Below, piece after piece: positions 8,947-16,820 of a DNA stretch of 64,000 bases (its first letter is position 1; every line of letters starts with the position of its first letter). The stretch is from Altererythrobacter sp. H2. GTDB taxonomy: Bacteria > Pseudomonadota > Alphaproteobacteria > Sphingomonadales > Sphingomonadaceae. Under the pieces are notes generated by a model. The model did no database searches. It was not told the DNA's origin and worked only from the letters and a program-made list of their open reading frames with translations. The stretch is taken from assembly GCF_035319885.1 (NCBI RefSeq), contig NZ_CP141285.1:310001-374000 (forward strand), in the 5' to 3' direction. The position numbers and the translations under genes are program-made.

Positions 8947-9798
8947 CTAGAGGACCGTGTCGATGGCAGCGATCAGGCCGCCTCCGGCAGCGGCGGCTTC
9001 ACGGTATTCGATCCGCACCGGGCCGTTGAGGCGGGCAGCCTCGTCATTGGCGACGGGCAGGTTGAATTCGCGGGAAGGAACCTCGGCATAGACCGCCAGC
9101 CCGCGCGCGGCATAGAGCAGCTCGCCGCTTCCCTGACGCAGGATCTGGAGATCACCATAGGTCGAGGCCTGACCGGCGCGGTTGACCGTCACCCGGATTT
9201 CACTGCGCTCCCCTGCACGCTCGATGCGCGGCTGTTCCAGCGCCGCCTTGGCTTCAAGCTGGCCATGACGCACGATGATGGGGATAGTCACCCCATATAC
9301 CGGCACCAACTTCAGTTTGAGGCCCGGCTCGCTTGCTTCCTCGTCGGTCACCTTGACCGGGCGCGGGATGGCACGGAACGCCATGTGGACGCGATACTCG
9401 CCATCCGGCAGCTCTGCCCCTGGACGAGCCGAAAGGCGGACGGCCTGAGGCTGGCCTGGCGGCAGGGTGATGCGACGCGGAGCGTAGCGGATCATTTCCA
9501 GCGCAGCGAGTTCGATGGCATTGGCCTGGTCCGGCTCGACATCGATCAATCCGCCCTCGGGCGTCATCCGGCGCAGTTCCAGTTCCACCCGGTAGGTGGC
9601 CTCCTCACTGCCGATGTTGCTCAGGATCACTTCCGTGCCGCGCCTGCCATCCAGGATGACCCGGGTCGGGGCGACCAGCAGGTCACCCTGGGCCTTTGCG
9701 GGTAGTGCTGGCAGGGTACCAGCGAGGGCAATGGCGACAATTGCGGCATAGCGGGCCAGCTTGCCCGGCAGGCGATGATTCGAGCCTGTGGTCTTCAT
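8947..9798 (-). CDS. Periplasmic pilus chaperone (PapD-like)
   Basis: A 283-residue protein with a signal peptide ending near LPALPAKAQ (about residues 30-37) and the two-Ig-domain pattern of fimbrial chaperones: GDLLVAPTRVILDGRRGTEV at the start of domain 1 and ITLPPGQPQAVRLSAR in the G1/F1 area, which is the family's most recognisable stretch. The chaperone completes the pilin Ig fold by donating a strand in the periplasm and delivers the subunit to the usher. It lies between the DUF4402 pilin candidate and the usher gene, in the same direction. The 199 bases upstream contain two hairpins rather than a clear promoter, suggesting reduced read-through from the pilin transcript. Confidence 0.87.
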   Translation of the reverse strand: MKTTGSNHRLPGKLARYAAIVAIALAGTLPALPAKAQGDLLVAPTRVILDGRRGTEVILSNIGSEEATYRVELELRRMTPEGGLIDVEPDQANAIELAALEMIRYAPRRITLPPGQPQAVRLSARPGAELPDGEYRVHMAFRAIPRPVKVTDEEASEPGLKLKLVPVYGVTIPIIVRHGQLEAKAALEQPRIERAGERSEIRVTVNRAGQASTYGDLQILRQGSGELLYAARGLAVYAEVPSREFNLPVANDEAARLNGPVRIEYREAAAAGGGLIAAIDTVL

Positions 9799-9924
9799 GT
9801 GTTCGGCGTCCCTTTCCTCACCCCTAAGGGGAATCCCTGATGGTCGCCGAAAGGATTAGGACAGCGTGGTTAAGATGCTCCTAACCATAGGAAGCGCGGC
9901 GCAATGCCTTGGCCTGAACACCAA

Positions 9925-9956
9925 CAGGGGCGCATCCGTTGCCGGATACGCCCCTG
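9925..9956 (-). terminator. Stem-loop between pilin and chaperone genes (distal)
   Basis: Arms 9925-9938 and 9943-9956 pair over 14 positions with one mismatch around a TTGC loop. It lies about 40 bases after the DUF4402 stop on the transcribed strand. No U-tract follows, so it may be an attenuator or an mRNA-stabilising hairpin rather than a full terminator. Confidence 0.6.
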
Positions 9957-9970
9957 CCGAAGGCTCGCGC

Positions 9971-9988
9971 TCGGGGCCAAAGCCCCGA
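9971..9988 (-). terminator. Stem-loop just after the pilin gene (proximal)
   Basis: A perfect seven-base stem TCGGGGC/GCCCCGA with a CAAA loop, ten bases after the TAA of the DUF4402 gene. Together with the neighbouring stem at 9925-9956 it would protect the 3' end of the pilin mRNA or limit read-through into the chaperone gene. Confidence 0.55.
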
Positions 9989-9997
9989 CCATGCGGC

Positions 9998-10606
9998 TTA
10001 TTCGTAGTCGACGGTCACGTCGAAGTTCACGCTGTAGGTGCCTTCGACTTCCGATCCGTCAAACGTGGCGGTGCCGCCGACTGCAAAGGCAGCCTCGCCC
10101 ACACCCGTGGCCGTACCGCCACCGGCGAGGCCGGCATCCGCGATATCAACGTAGTGCTTGCCGCTGAGCGCATCGAAGGCGGCATCCGTGGTGAAGCTGT
10201 CGAGCTCGATTTCGACCGATGCGGCAACCGCGCCGCCCGAAACGAGAGCAGCAGAATCGCTGTGCAGCATCACCAGTGCACCGCCCGACGTATCCGGCAG
10301 GTCGATGAAGAGGCGCTTGCCGATGGTGCCACCGTCGATCGAGAACGCCGCAGCCGAATTCGTGCCGTGGCAGACGAAGCCCGCGCCGCAGGACAGAACG
10401 CCCGCAGCCGAGACGGTCACATCACCGCCGGCCGGATCCACGACGATCGCACCGAAATCGAGGTCGGCGTCCTTGGTGACGGTGAAGGCCTGCACCACGT
10501 CGGCGGTGGCAGTGGCGGTGGCGGTTTCAGCGGCGTTGGCGGCCGAAGCGAGTGCCATAGCGGCGATGGCAGCGCCGGCAGCGCCCATACGAAGTGTCTT
10601 GATCAT
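9998..10606 (-). CDS. DUF4402 protein, probable pilus subunit
   Basis: A 202-residue secreted protein with signal peptide MIKTLRMGAAGAAIAAMALA through ANAA (about 1-25). The DUF4402 pattern is visible: an early DLDFGAIVVDP segment, a central AAAFSIDG, and a C-terminal EGTYSVNFDVTVDYE. Two features fit a donor-strand pilin: an N-terminal extension with alternating hydrophobic residues (TATADVVQAFTV) and a C-terminal beta-strand with tyrosine as the penultimate residue. It is first in the pilin-chaperone-usher order. A CX5C pair (CGAGFVC, about residues 82-88) could form a disulfide. The start is ATG 10606, with AAAGGGA nine to ten bases upstream; the frame is open further upstream through the structured leader. 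DUF4402 itself has no settled function, so the pilin role is an inference from context and strand pattern. Confidence 0.8.
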   Translation of the reverse strand: MIKTLRMGAAGAAIAAMALASAANAAETATATATADVVQAFTVTKDADLDFGAIVVDPAGGDVTVSAAGVLSCGAGFVCHGTNSAAAFSIDGGTIGKRLFIDLPDTSGGALVMLHSDSAALVSGGAVAASVEIELDSFTTDAAFDALSGKHYVDIADAGLAGGGTATGVGEAAFAVGGTATFDGSEVEGTYSVNFDVTVDYE

Positions 10607-10623
10607 TGAACCTGGTCCCTTTG

Positions 10624-10706
10624 CAAGCATGGTCTTGTCCCGTCCGGGGCAGGCCGATTCGGCACCCCCCGTGGGACAGGTTTGCGACCCGTCCCTTCCA
10701 TGCTTG
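10624..10706 (-). promoter_or_regulatory. Structured 5' leader of the DUF4402 gene (three-way junction)
   Basis: On the transcribed minus strand, a nine-base-pair closing stem (10698-10706 with 10624-10632) encloses two hairpins. The first is a nine-base-pair stem 10687-10695/10673-10681 with a CGCAA loop. The second is a GC-rich hairpin within 10646-10670 (GCCG/CGGC inner stem, GGGG/CCCC outer stem). The closing stem ends a few bases before the AAAGGGA ribosome site. Such a layout could be a riboswitch, a thermosensor or a stability element. It does not match the c-di-GMP-I consensus closely enough for me to name it. Confidence 0.5.
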
Positions 10707-10834
10707 TACAAACCCTTAGTTCAGCCTTTACTGTCGGGTATGGTTAACAGAGCGGGGCCGCGCGTTAACGAAGTCCACTGAGACTTTGGCGTTTTATATC
10801 GGTAATTCAGGCAGTTATTGCGATGAAAACGAGC

Positions 10835-11818
10835 CTAGATGTCCCCGCCGGTGAGACGCTGGCAGATGAGATCAAGCTGATCAAGCGACCGGTAGCGAAT
10901 TGTCACCGTTCCGGATCTGGGGTCCGTATCCGTCTTGATCCGGACCGGAAGTCCCAGAAATTCCTCCAGATGACCCTGAACCGCGGCGATGTCTGCGTCC
11001 TTGGCCGGATCGCGCGAGGTGCGCGAACGGCGTGAATCGCGCGCGGGCGCGTTGGCCGCCTTGACCAGTGCCTCCGTGTCCCGGACTGACATTTTCCCGG
11101 CAACGACCTGCCGGGCGAGCTCCACCGCCCGGTCGTGGCCAATCAGGGCCCGTGCGTGGCCCATCGACAGCGCCCCCTGCTCGACCAGATCGAGCACTTC
11201 AGCCGGCAGAGCGAGCAGTCGCTGGAGATTGGCAACGTGGCTGCGGGATTTGTCCACCAGCCGCGCAATCTCGGCCTGGGTGAGTGCCTCGACTTCCGAC
11301 AGGCGGTGATAGGCGCGCGCCTCCTCGACCGGGTTGAGGTCTTCGCGCTGGATATTCTCGATCAGGGCGAGCGCCATGGCGTCGTGATCGTCGAGCTCGC
11401 GCACCAGGGCGGGGATTTCGTGCAGCCGCGCCCGCTGCGCCGCACGCCACCGCCGCTCCCCCGCCACCAGTTGGTAGCGGCCGTTGGCCAGCGGGCGCAC
11501 AATGACCGGCTGGATTACCCCGCGCGCGGAAATCGAGGCGGCAAGCTCGTCGAGCGCCGCTTCGTCGAAATGCCGCCGTGGCTGGCCGGGCAAGGGTTCG
11601 ATTGCGGCGACCGCCAGCGAAGCAAGACCGGAAACTTGCGGCGTCTCGGCAATCAGGCCCGCCTCTTCCGGCCGGGAGGAAGACGTGGTACTGATGAGGG
11701 GTTCCTCACGGCGGGTTTCCCCCAGCAAGGCGCCAAGCCCTTTGCCCAGGCGCTTGCCGCGCTCAGCCGCCGGGCGCGCAGGCACGGAATAGCGGATCGG
11801 ATCAGATGGGTCGCTCAT
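10835..11818 (-). CDS. parB: Chromosome partitioning protein ParB
   Basis: A 327-residue ParB/Spo0J protein, the CTP-dependent DNA clamp that loads at parS and spreads to form the partition complex near the origin. The N-terminus has the ParA-stimulating basic motif KRLGKGLGALLGE. The CTP-binding ParB/Srx domain shows GERRWRAAQRARLHEIPALV and ENIQREDLNPVEEA, followed by the helix-turn-helix (TQAEIARLVDKSRSHVANLQ) and a C-terminal dimerisation domain. The ATG at 11818 overlaps the parA stop by four bases (ATGA), suggesting translational coupling. Three parS-like sites lie 0.9-3.4 kb upstream in the same gene cluster. Confidence 0.97.
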   Translation of the reverse strand: MSDPSDPIRYSVPARPAAERGKRLGKGLGALLGETRREEPLISTTSSSRPEEAGLIAETPQVSGLASLAVAAIEPLPGQPRRHFDEAALDELAASISARGVIQPVIVRPLANGRYQLVAGERRWRAAQRARLHEIPALVRELDDHDAMALALIENIQREDLNPVEEARAYHRLSEVEALTQAEIARLVDKSRSHVANLQRLLALPAEVLDLVEQGALSMGHARALIGHDRAVELARQVVAGKMSVRDTEALVKAANAPARDSRRSRTSRDPAKDADIAAVQGHLEEFLGLPVRIKTDTDPRSGTVTIRYRSLDQLDLICQRLTGGDI

Positions 11819-12591
11819 GCTGCTTTCCTTTGCGCGGGAAGGCGCCCGATAAGCTCGCGCGCGAGGGCGATATAAGCCCTGCTTCCCGGGCAGGAATGGT
11901 CGTAGACGAGTGCGGGCAGACCATGGCTCGGGGCTTCTGACAGGCGGACGTTGCGCGGGATGACGGCTTCGAACACGAGCCCGCCGAGGCAATCGCGCAC
12001 ATCGTCTGCCACCTGGTCCGTCAGACGGTTGCGCCGGTCGAACATGGTCAGGACAACCCCGATGATGCCGAGGTCAGGGTTAAAGCGTTGCTGCACCCGC
12101 TCGACCGTCTGGAGCAGCTGGCTGAGGCCCTCAAGAGCGAAGAACTCGCACTGAAGGGGCACGAGCAAGGTATTGGCGGCGTTAAGCGCGTTAAGCGTGA
12201 GCAAACCGAGCGAAGGCGGGCAATCGATAAAGCAGATGTCATGCCCACTGTGACCGGAAAGCACCGTGCGCAGACGCTCGGTGCGATCCTGCACCGAAAC
12301 CAGCTCTACCTCCGCCCCGGACAGATCTACCGTCGCTGGCACGATATCGAGGCCGGGAATCGCCGTCGGCACGACACATTCGGCCAGCGGGGCCTGCTCT
12401 ACCAGCAGATCATAACTGGACGATTCGCGGGCTGAACCGGGAATGCCGAGCCCGGTCGAGGCGTTGCCCTGCGGATCAAGGTCAATCAGCAGCGTCTTCC
12501 ACCCGGTGGCAGCCATGGCAGTGGCAATGTTAATTGCCGTAGTGGTCTTGCCCACTCCACCCTTCTGATTGGCGATCGCAATTGTGATCAT
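11815..12591 (-). CDS. parA: Chromosome partitioning ATPase ParA (Soj)
   Basis: A 258-residue deviant-Walker ATPase with KGGVGKTTTAINIATAM (residues 10-26), DLDPQGNASTGLG (about 37-49) and CFIDCPPSLGLL as Walker B. ParA binds DNA non-specifically as an ATP dimer, and its release by ParB pulls sister origins apart. It starts at 12591, overlapping the rsmG stop by four bases, and overlaps parB by four bases downstream. The rsmG-parA-parB order beside mnmG is the usual one near bacterial origins. Confidence 0.97.
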   Translation of the reverse strand: MITIAIANQKGGVGKTTTAINIATAMAATGWKTLLIDLDPQGNASTGLGIPGSARESSSYDLLVEQAPLAECVVPTAIPGLDIVPATVDLSGAEVELVSVQDRTERLRTVLSGHSGHDICFIDCPPSLGLLTLNALNAANTLLVPLQCEFFALEGLSQLLQTVERVQQRFNPDLGIIGVVLTMFDRRNRLTDQVADDVRDCLGGLVFEAVIPRNVRLSEAPSHGLPALVYDHSCPGSRAYIALARELIGRLPAQRKAA

Positions 12592-13244
12592 AGCTTGCCC
12601 CGTCTGATCATGGCCTGTGCCTCTTTGTTCAATCGGCCAACGACGATTCCCGCGTCAGGGTCGGTCAGCGATTGTTCCACGTGAAACGTCTGGCGAATCC
12701 AGTCTGGCATGTCATGCAATTCCTGCGCCGCAGATCGCCCCTTCGGCAACAGGTACATGGTACGCTCTGTGGAAAAGCGGGTCGACAACCGGTATGTTGC
12801 GGCAAGCGGCGCGAAAGCTCGCGCGGAAATGACCGCCACGGGTGCGGTTTCGACCTGCTCAAGACGCCGCCCTTCGATTCGGCAGGCAGCAAGACCAAGC
12901 TCGCCCACGATCCGTTCCAGCCAATCGATTCGCTTGCGCCGACTTTCGACCAGAGTGATTTCCTGGCCGGACTGAAGGATGGCGATAATAAGACCCGGAA
13001 AACCTGCACCACTGCCGAGGTCGAGCCACGGGCCCGCTGTTTCACGTGGAACATGGGCAAGCAGTTGGGCGCTGTCGGCAATATGTCTGCACCAAACGTG
13101 GGGTAGAGAGGCCGCAGCAACCAGATTCTGCCGCCCGTTCTCCTCACCCAGCCGGGCAGTGAACAGATCCAGCTGGTCCATGATCACCGGATCATTGACC
13201 AGGCCCGCCACATAGGCCCGGGCCTCAGTCTCATTGCGGATCAT
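12588..13244 (-). CDS. rsmG: 16S rRNA (guanine527-N7)-methyltransferase RsmG (GidB)
   Basis: A 218-residue SAM-dependent methyltransferase that modifies G527 in 16S rRNA. The SAM motif is [17 protein letters not shown], followed by [20 protein letters not shown]. The ATG at 13244 overlaps the mnmG stop by four bases and was chosen over a longer open frame that would run into mnmG. Two parS-like sites lie inside this coding region (12673-12688 and 13038-13053), so partition signals are embedded in codons for FHVKQ- and FHVEQ-type residues. Confidence 0.95.
   Translation of the reverse strand: MIRNETEARAYVAGLVNDPVIMDQLDLFTARLGEENGRQNLVAAASLPHVWCRHIADSAQLLAHVPRETAGPWLDLGSGAGFPGLIIAILQSGQEITLVESRRKRIDWLERIVGELGLAACRIEGRRLEQVETAPVAVISARAFAPLAATYRLSTRFSTERTMYLLPKGRSAAQELHDMPDWIRQTFHVEQSLTDPDAGIVVGRLNKEAQAMIRRGKL
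12673..12688. promoter_or_regulatory. parS-like site 3 (inside rsmG)
   Basis: TGTTCCACGTGAAACG matches the 16-base parS consensus TGTTTCACGTGAAACA at 14 positions. Its position 0.1 kb from parA and its companions at 13038 and 15147 support ParB binding. Confidence 0.65.
13038..13053. promoter_or_regulatory. parS-like site 2 (inside rsmG)
   Basis: TGTTTCACGTGGAACA matches the parS consensus at 15 of 16 positions. It lies within the rsmG coding sequence. Confidence 0.8.
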
Positions 13245-15097
13245 GCCGCCTCTCTCGCGATCTTGCGCGCATGCACCAGGACAGCCGATAACGCGGCGGG
13301 CGTAATGCCCTGAACGCGACCTGCAGCGGCGAGCGTGGCAGGGCATGCCGCGCTCAGTCGTTCGATCATCTCGTTCGAGAGTCCCGGTACCGCCGAATAG
13401 GGGAAATCCGCCGCTAGGGAGACCGCTTCACTGGACCTCAAGTCCCTCAGTTCGGAATCCTGTCGAGCGAGATAGGGCGCATAGGCAGCATCCTCGATTG
13501 CCTCGTTAGCTGCATCATCTTCAGAGGCGGCTTCCGGCGGTAGCCAGTAGGAGAGCATAGACCTCGGCAGCCCCCCCTGCGAAATCCATTCGCCCACCGA
13601 GCGGCTCCCGGCATCACGCCGCACCGGAACACCGGCGTCTGCCAGGGTACTTCCGGTGACGGTGCGCGCCAGTGCGCTTTGCCAGTGCTGCAGGCGATCC
13701 TGGTAACCGGCGAACCATCGCAACCGATCAGAGCCAACGCAGCCCGCCTTGATGGCGAGGGGTGTCAGTCTGGACGAAGCGTTGTTGGCCCGCAGACGCA
13801 AACGGTATTCGGCCCGGGCCGTCAGCATTCGATAAGGCTCGGTCACCCCGTGAAGGGTGAGATCGTCCACCATGACAGCCATGTAGGAATTCGCCCGGTC
13901 AAGCGCGGCGGGTTCGGTGCCTCTCACCAAAGCAGCGGCGTGCATTCCCGCAACCAGCCCTTGGGCCGCCGCCTCCTCATATCCGGTCGTGCCGTTGATC
14001 TGCCCTGCGCAGAAGAGGCCGGGGATGGCACGGCATTCCAGACCGGTCGTCAGCGCCCGGGGATCGATATGGTCGTATTCGACGGCATAACCGGGAACGA
14101 CCATTTCAACGGCCCCCAGCCCCGCCATGGACCGCAGCATCTCCAACTGCACATCGGTGGGCAGCGAGGTACTGATGCCGTTGGGATAAACCAGATGACT
14201 GTCCAGCCCTTCCGGCTCCAGAAAGACCTGATGGCCATCGCGATCGCCGAAGCGGTGGATTTTGTCTTCGATGGAGGGGCAGTATCGCGGGCCAGCCGCC
14301 CCGATCGCACCGCTGAACAAGGGCGACCGGTGCAGATTGGCCCGGATGATATCGTGGCTGCGGGCATTGGTCCGGGTGATGGCGCAGAAAACCTGGGGCA
14401 AAGCCCTTTTCCCGCTCATCGGCGACATGGTCCAGCAGCCATCGTCAGACGGTTGCTCTTCAAGAGCAGCCCAGTCGATGGTCCGGCCATCGAGCCGGGG
14501 GGGCGTGCCGGTCTTCAGCCGGGCCATCGGCAAATCGGCGGCCCGCAACTGCTCTGCCAGCCGCCGTGCAGCATTCTCCCCGATCCGCCCGCCCTCAAGC
14601 CGCTCTTCGCCCCGGAACAAAGTGCCGCCAAGGAAGGTGCCCGTGCACAGGACAACCGCCCCTGACACAAGCTCGGTGCCATCAGCGAGGTCCAGACCAG
14701 CGATACGGCCACCCTCCAACCTGAGCGCGGCCGCCTCCCCCTCGATCAGGGTCAATCCTGCGTGCGACCGGACCATGTGCTGGATCGCAGCCTTGAAGCG
14801 TTTCCGATCGGCTTGTACCCGGGGGCCCCAGACGGCGCTGCCCTTGGACATGTTGAGCATCCGATAGTGGATGGCCCCAGCATCCGCCGCTCGCCCGATT
14901 ATCCCGTCAAAGGCGTCCACTTCGCGAACCAGATGCCCCTTCCCCAGACCGCCAATGGCCGGGTTGCAGCTCATGGCTCCGATCGCCTTCAGATCAAACG
15001 AGACGAGGCCGACCCGCGCGCCCATGCGCGCTGCAACACAGGCTGCTTCGACGCCGGCATGTCCGCCGCCGACCACAAGGATATCGTAATGGTGCAT
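13241..15097 (-). CDS. mnmG: tRNA uridine-5-carboxymethylaminomethyl(34) synthase subunit MnmG (GidA)
   Basis: A 618-residue FAD protein that acts with MnmE to install the cmnm5 group on U34 of tRNAs reading split codon boxes. The N-terminal dinucleotide-binding motif is [20 protein letters not shown] (residues 7-26). Conserved GidA segments are [34 protein letters not shown] and [17 protein letters not shown]. It has the full family length. It starts at ATG 15097, just past the intergenic parS site, and overlaps rsmG by four bases. It is probably the first gene of the mnmG-rsmG-parA-parB transcript. Confidence 0.97.
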   Translation of the reverse strand: MHHYDILVVGGGHAGVEAACVAARMGARVGLVSFDLKAIGAMSCNPAIGGLGKGHLVREVDAFDGIIGRAADAGAIHYRMLNMSKGSAVWGPRVQADRKRFKAAIQHMVRSHAGLTLIEGEAAALRLEGGRIAGLDLADGTELVSGAVVLCTGTFLGGTLFRGEERLEGGRIGENAARRLAEQLRAADLPMARLKTGTPPRLDGRTIDWAALEEQPSDDGCWTMSPMSGKRALPQVFCAITRTNARSHDIIRANLHRSPLFSGAIGAAGPRYCPSIEDKIHRFGDRDGHQVFLEPEGLDSHLVYPNGISTSLPTDVQLEMLRSMAGLGAVEMVVPGYAVEYDHIDPRALTTGLECRAIPGLFCAGQINGTTGYEEAAAQGLVAGMHAAALVRGTEPAALDRANSYMAVMVDDLTLHGVTEPYRMLTARAEYRLRLRANNASSRLTPLAIKAGCVGSDRLRWFAGYQDRLQHWQSALARTVTGSTLADAGVPVRRDAGSRSVGEWISQGGLPRSMLSYWLPPEAASEDDAANEAIEDAAYAPYLARQDSELRDLRSSEAVSLAADFPYSAVPGLSNEMIERLSAACPATLAAAGRVQGITPAALSAVLVHARKIAREAA

Positions 15098-15146
15098 GGA
15101 AGCTCGTTAGCGCACCACAGGCGGATTTTCCAGAACCGCTTACTGG

Positions 15147-15162
15147 TGTTTCACGTGAAACA
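15147..15162. promoter_or_regulatory. parS site 1 (perfect, mnmE-mnmG intergenic)
   Basis: TGTTTCACGTGAAACA is identical to the bacterial parS consensus. It ends one base before the mnmE stop codon and lies in the putative mnmG promoter region, about 6.2 kb from the proposed oriC. Confidence 0.95.
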
Positions 15163-16434
15163 TCATTTCCCGATGCAGAAGCGCCCGAACAAAGCATCAA
15201 GCATATCTTCGGTCGAAGCGCGTCCGGTAAGGCGATCAAGCGATACCCGCGCCAGCCGGAGTTTCTCAGCGGTCAGGAGCAAATCCTCGCCTTCAGCAAT
15301 TGCCCCCAGACCTGATGCCGCTTCGCCAAGCAAGCCATGCTGCCGCGCATTGAGAGCAACATCGCCCGGCTTCGGCATTGCGGCAAGTGCATGGTTCACC
15401 AGCGAGCGGCGCAAGGCATCGACACCCGCCCCCGTCATTGCTGATACCCTGTGGTGCGCATGGTGTTTGGCAGGCGCGGCAAGATCGGTCTTGGTTTCGA
15501 TCTCCCAGGCGGCAGCCGGCCCCTGCCCTTCTGGGCCGAGCCAAAGCACGCAATCGGCCCGCAGAAGTTCTGCTTCTGCTTTCGCTATCCCGACCTGTTC
15601 GATCGGATCAGCCGTCTGGCTGCGCAGGCCCGCGGTGTCCACGAAAGTGAACGGCACACCCGCGAGTGCCACATTGCGCTCGATCACATCGCGCGTGGTG
15701 CCCGCTGTCGGCGCTGTTATGGCCGCCTCTGTCTCGATCAGAGCATTGAAAAGACTGGATTTCCCTGCATTTGGCGGGCCGGCGAGCACGATCCGGAAGC
15801 CTTCCCGCAGCATTTCCGCGCGTGGCCGCGCCAGCCAGTCCGCCAGCTGAGCAGCCAGTTCCCGGACATCACGCAAAAAGGCCGCACTGAGCCCCGAGAC
15901 ATCATCTTCGTCGGAGAAATCCAGCACGGCCTCGATCGCAGCAGACAACCGCAGGACCTCTTCCCGCCAGCTCTCCACTTGCCGTGACAGGGCGCCCCCG
16001 GCGGCTGCCAGTGCCGACCGGCGCTGCAGTTCGGTCTCGGCCACCAACAGGTCAGCCAACCCTTCTGCCTCGGCCAGATCGATACGGCCATTGGCGAAGG
16101 CACGCCGGGTGAACTCGCCTGGTTCCGCTTTCCGGTGCCCGGGCAAACCCGCCAGGGCCTGTTCAACCGCCGCCACCACGGCACGGCCGCCGTGCAGATG
16201 CAGCTCAGTCAGATCCTCACCCGTCGCCGTGCCCGGGCCGGGCAGCCACAGCACCAGCGCCTGGTCAAGCAGGTCGCCACTGGCATCGCGCAGGGTTCGG
16301 GCTACGGCGCGGCGCGGCGGCGGCAGTGACCCGGCGAGCGCCGCCAGCGCCTCACCAGCCTTTGGCCCGCTGATCCGGACGACCGCGATCGCAGCGGGCG
16401 GTGCGCCGCTCGACAAGGCGAAGATGGTATCCAC
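15163..16434 (-). CDS. mnmE: tRNA modification GTPase MnmE (TrmE)
   Basis: A 423-residue GTPase, partner of MnmG in U34 modification. It has an N-terminal tetrahydrofolate-binding domain (DTIFALSSGAPPAAIAVVRISG, then LHLHGG), a helical domain interrupted by the G domain with GPPNAGKSSLFNAL, TAGTTRD and FVDTAG, and the C-terminal CIGK box whose cysteine is essential. The start is taken as GTG 16434 because family members begin at this position; the frame is open further upstream across the DUF6489 gene. It ends one base from a perfect parS site. Confidence 0.96.
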   Translation of the reverse strand: MDTIFALSSGAPPAAIAVVRISGPKAGEALAALAGSLPPPRRAVARTLRDASGDLLDQALVLWLPGPGTATGEDLTELHLHGGRAVVAAVEQALAGLPGHRKAEPGEFTRRAFANGRIDLAEAEGLADLLVAETELQRRSALAAAGGALSRQVESWREEVLRLSAAIEAVLDFSDEDDVSGLSAAFLRDVRELAAQLADWLARPRAEMLREGFRIVLAGPPNAGKSSLFNALIETEAAITAPTAGTTRDVIERNVALAGVPFTFVDTAGLRSQTADPIEQVGIAKAEAELLRADCVLWLGPEGQGPAAAWEIETKTDLAAPAKHHAHHRVSAMTGAGVDALRRSLVNHALAAMPKPGDVALNARQHGLLGEAASGLGAIAEGEDLLLTAEKLRLARVSLDRLTGRASTEDMLDALFGRFCIGK

Positions 16435-16451
16435 TGGCAGGGCGGCGCAGG

Positions 16452-16709
16452 TCAGTCGCCCTTGGCGGGCTTGCCTCCGGACGAGGAATTGGCGGCGCCC
16501 TCCACAAAGCTCTGGAACATCTTCAGGCCCAGTTGCCCCATCGGTGCCAGCTGCTTGGCATATTGCTGCAACTGATCGGGGTTGCTCACGCCCTTCATCG
16601 CCTTGGTCAGGGCATCGACATAGACATCGTTCGCTTTGCCGACATCCGGCAAGCCCATGAAGGTGCGCGCTTCTTCCGGTGTGCAGTCGATCTCGATCTG
16701 GACCTTCAT
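16452..16709 (-). CDS. DUF6489 family small protein
   Basis: An 85-residue soluble protein beginning MKVQIEIDCTPEEARTFMGL, the signature of DUF6489, a small alphaproteobacterial family of unknown function. The rest is a helix-rich segment (VYVDALTKAMKGV, then QLGLKMFQSFVEGA) with a charged, serine/glycine-rich tail. GGGAG lies about nine bases before ATG 16709. It sits 17 bases upstream of mnmE in the same direction and is probably co-transcribed. No catalytic motif is visible. Confidence 0.8.
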   Translation of the reverse strand: MKVQIEIDCTPEEARTFMGLPDVGKANDVYVDALTKAMKGVSNPDQLQQYAKQLAPMGQLGLKMFQSFVEGAANSSSGGKPAKGD

Positions 16710-16820
16710 GGCAATTTTCTCCCTTGTTCGCCTCAAGCTGGGTTTGGCAAAGCCACGCCGCAAGGGCTAGACTGCTCCGCAGCACACCATTCCTGCCGCA
16801 AGCGAAAAGGATATACGAGC

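Noticed and set aside
10624-10706. c-di-GMP-I (GEMM) riboswitch in the pilin leader
   Set aside because: A CGCAAACC stretch and a three-way junction are suggestive, but the GNRA loop and tetraloop receptor of the consensus are not visible, so only a structured leader is claimed.
16435-16785. N-terminal extension of MnmE
   Set aside because: It covers the separate DUF6489 gene in another frame; MnmE proteins begin at the GTG near 16434.
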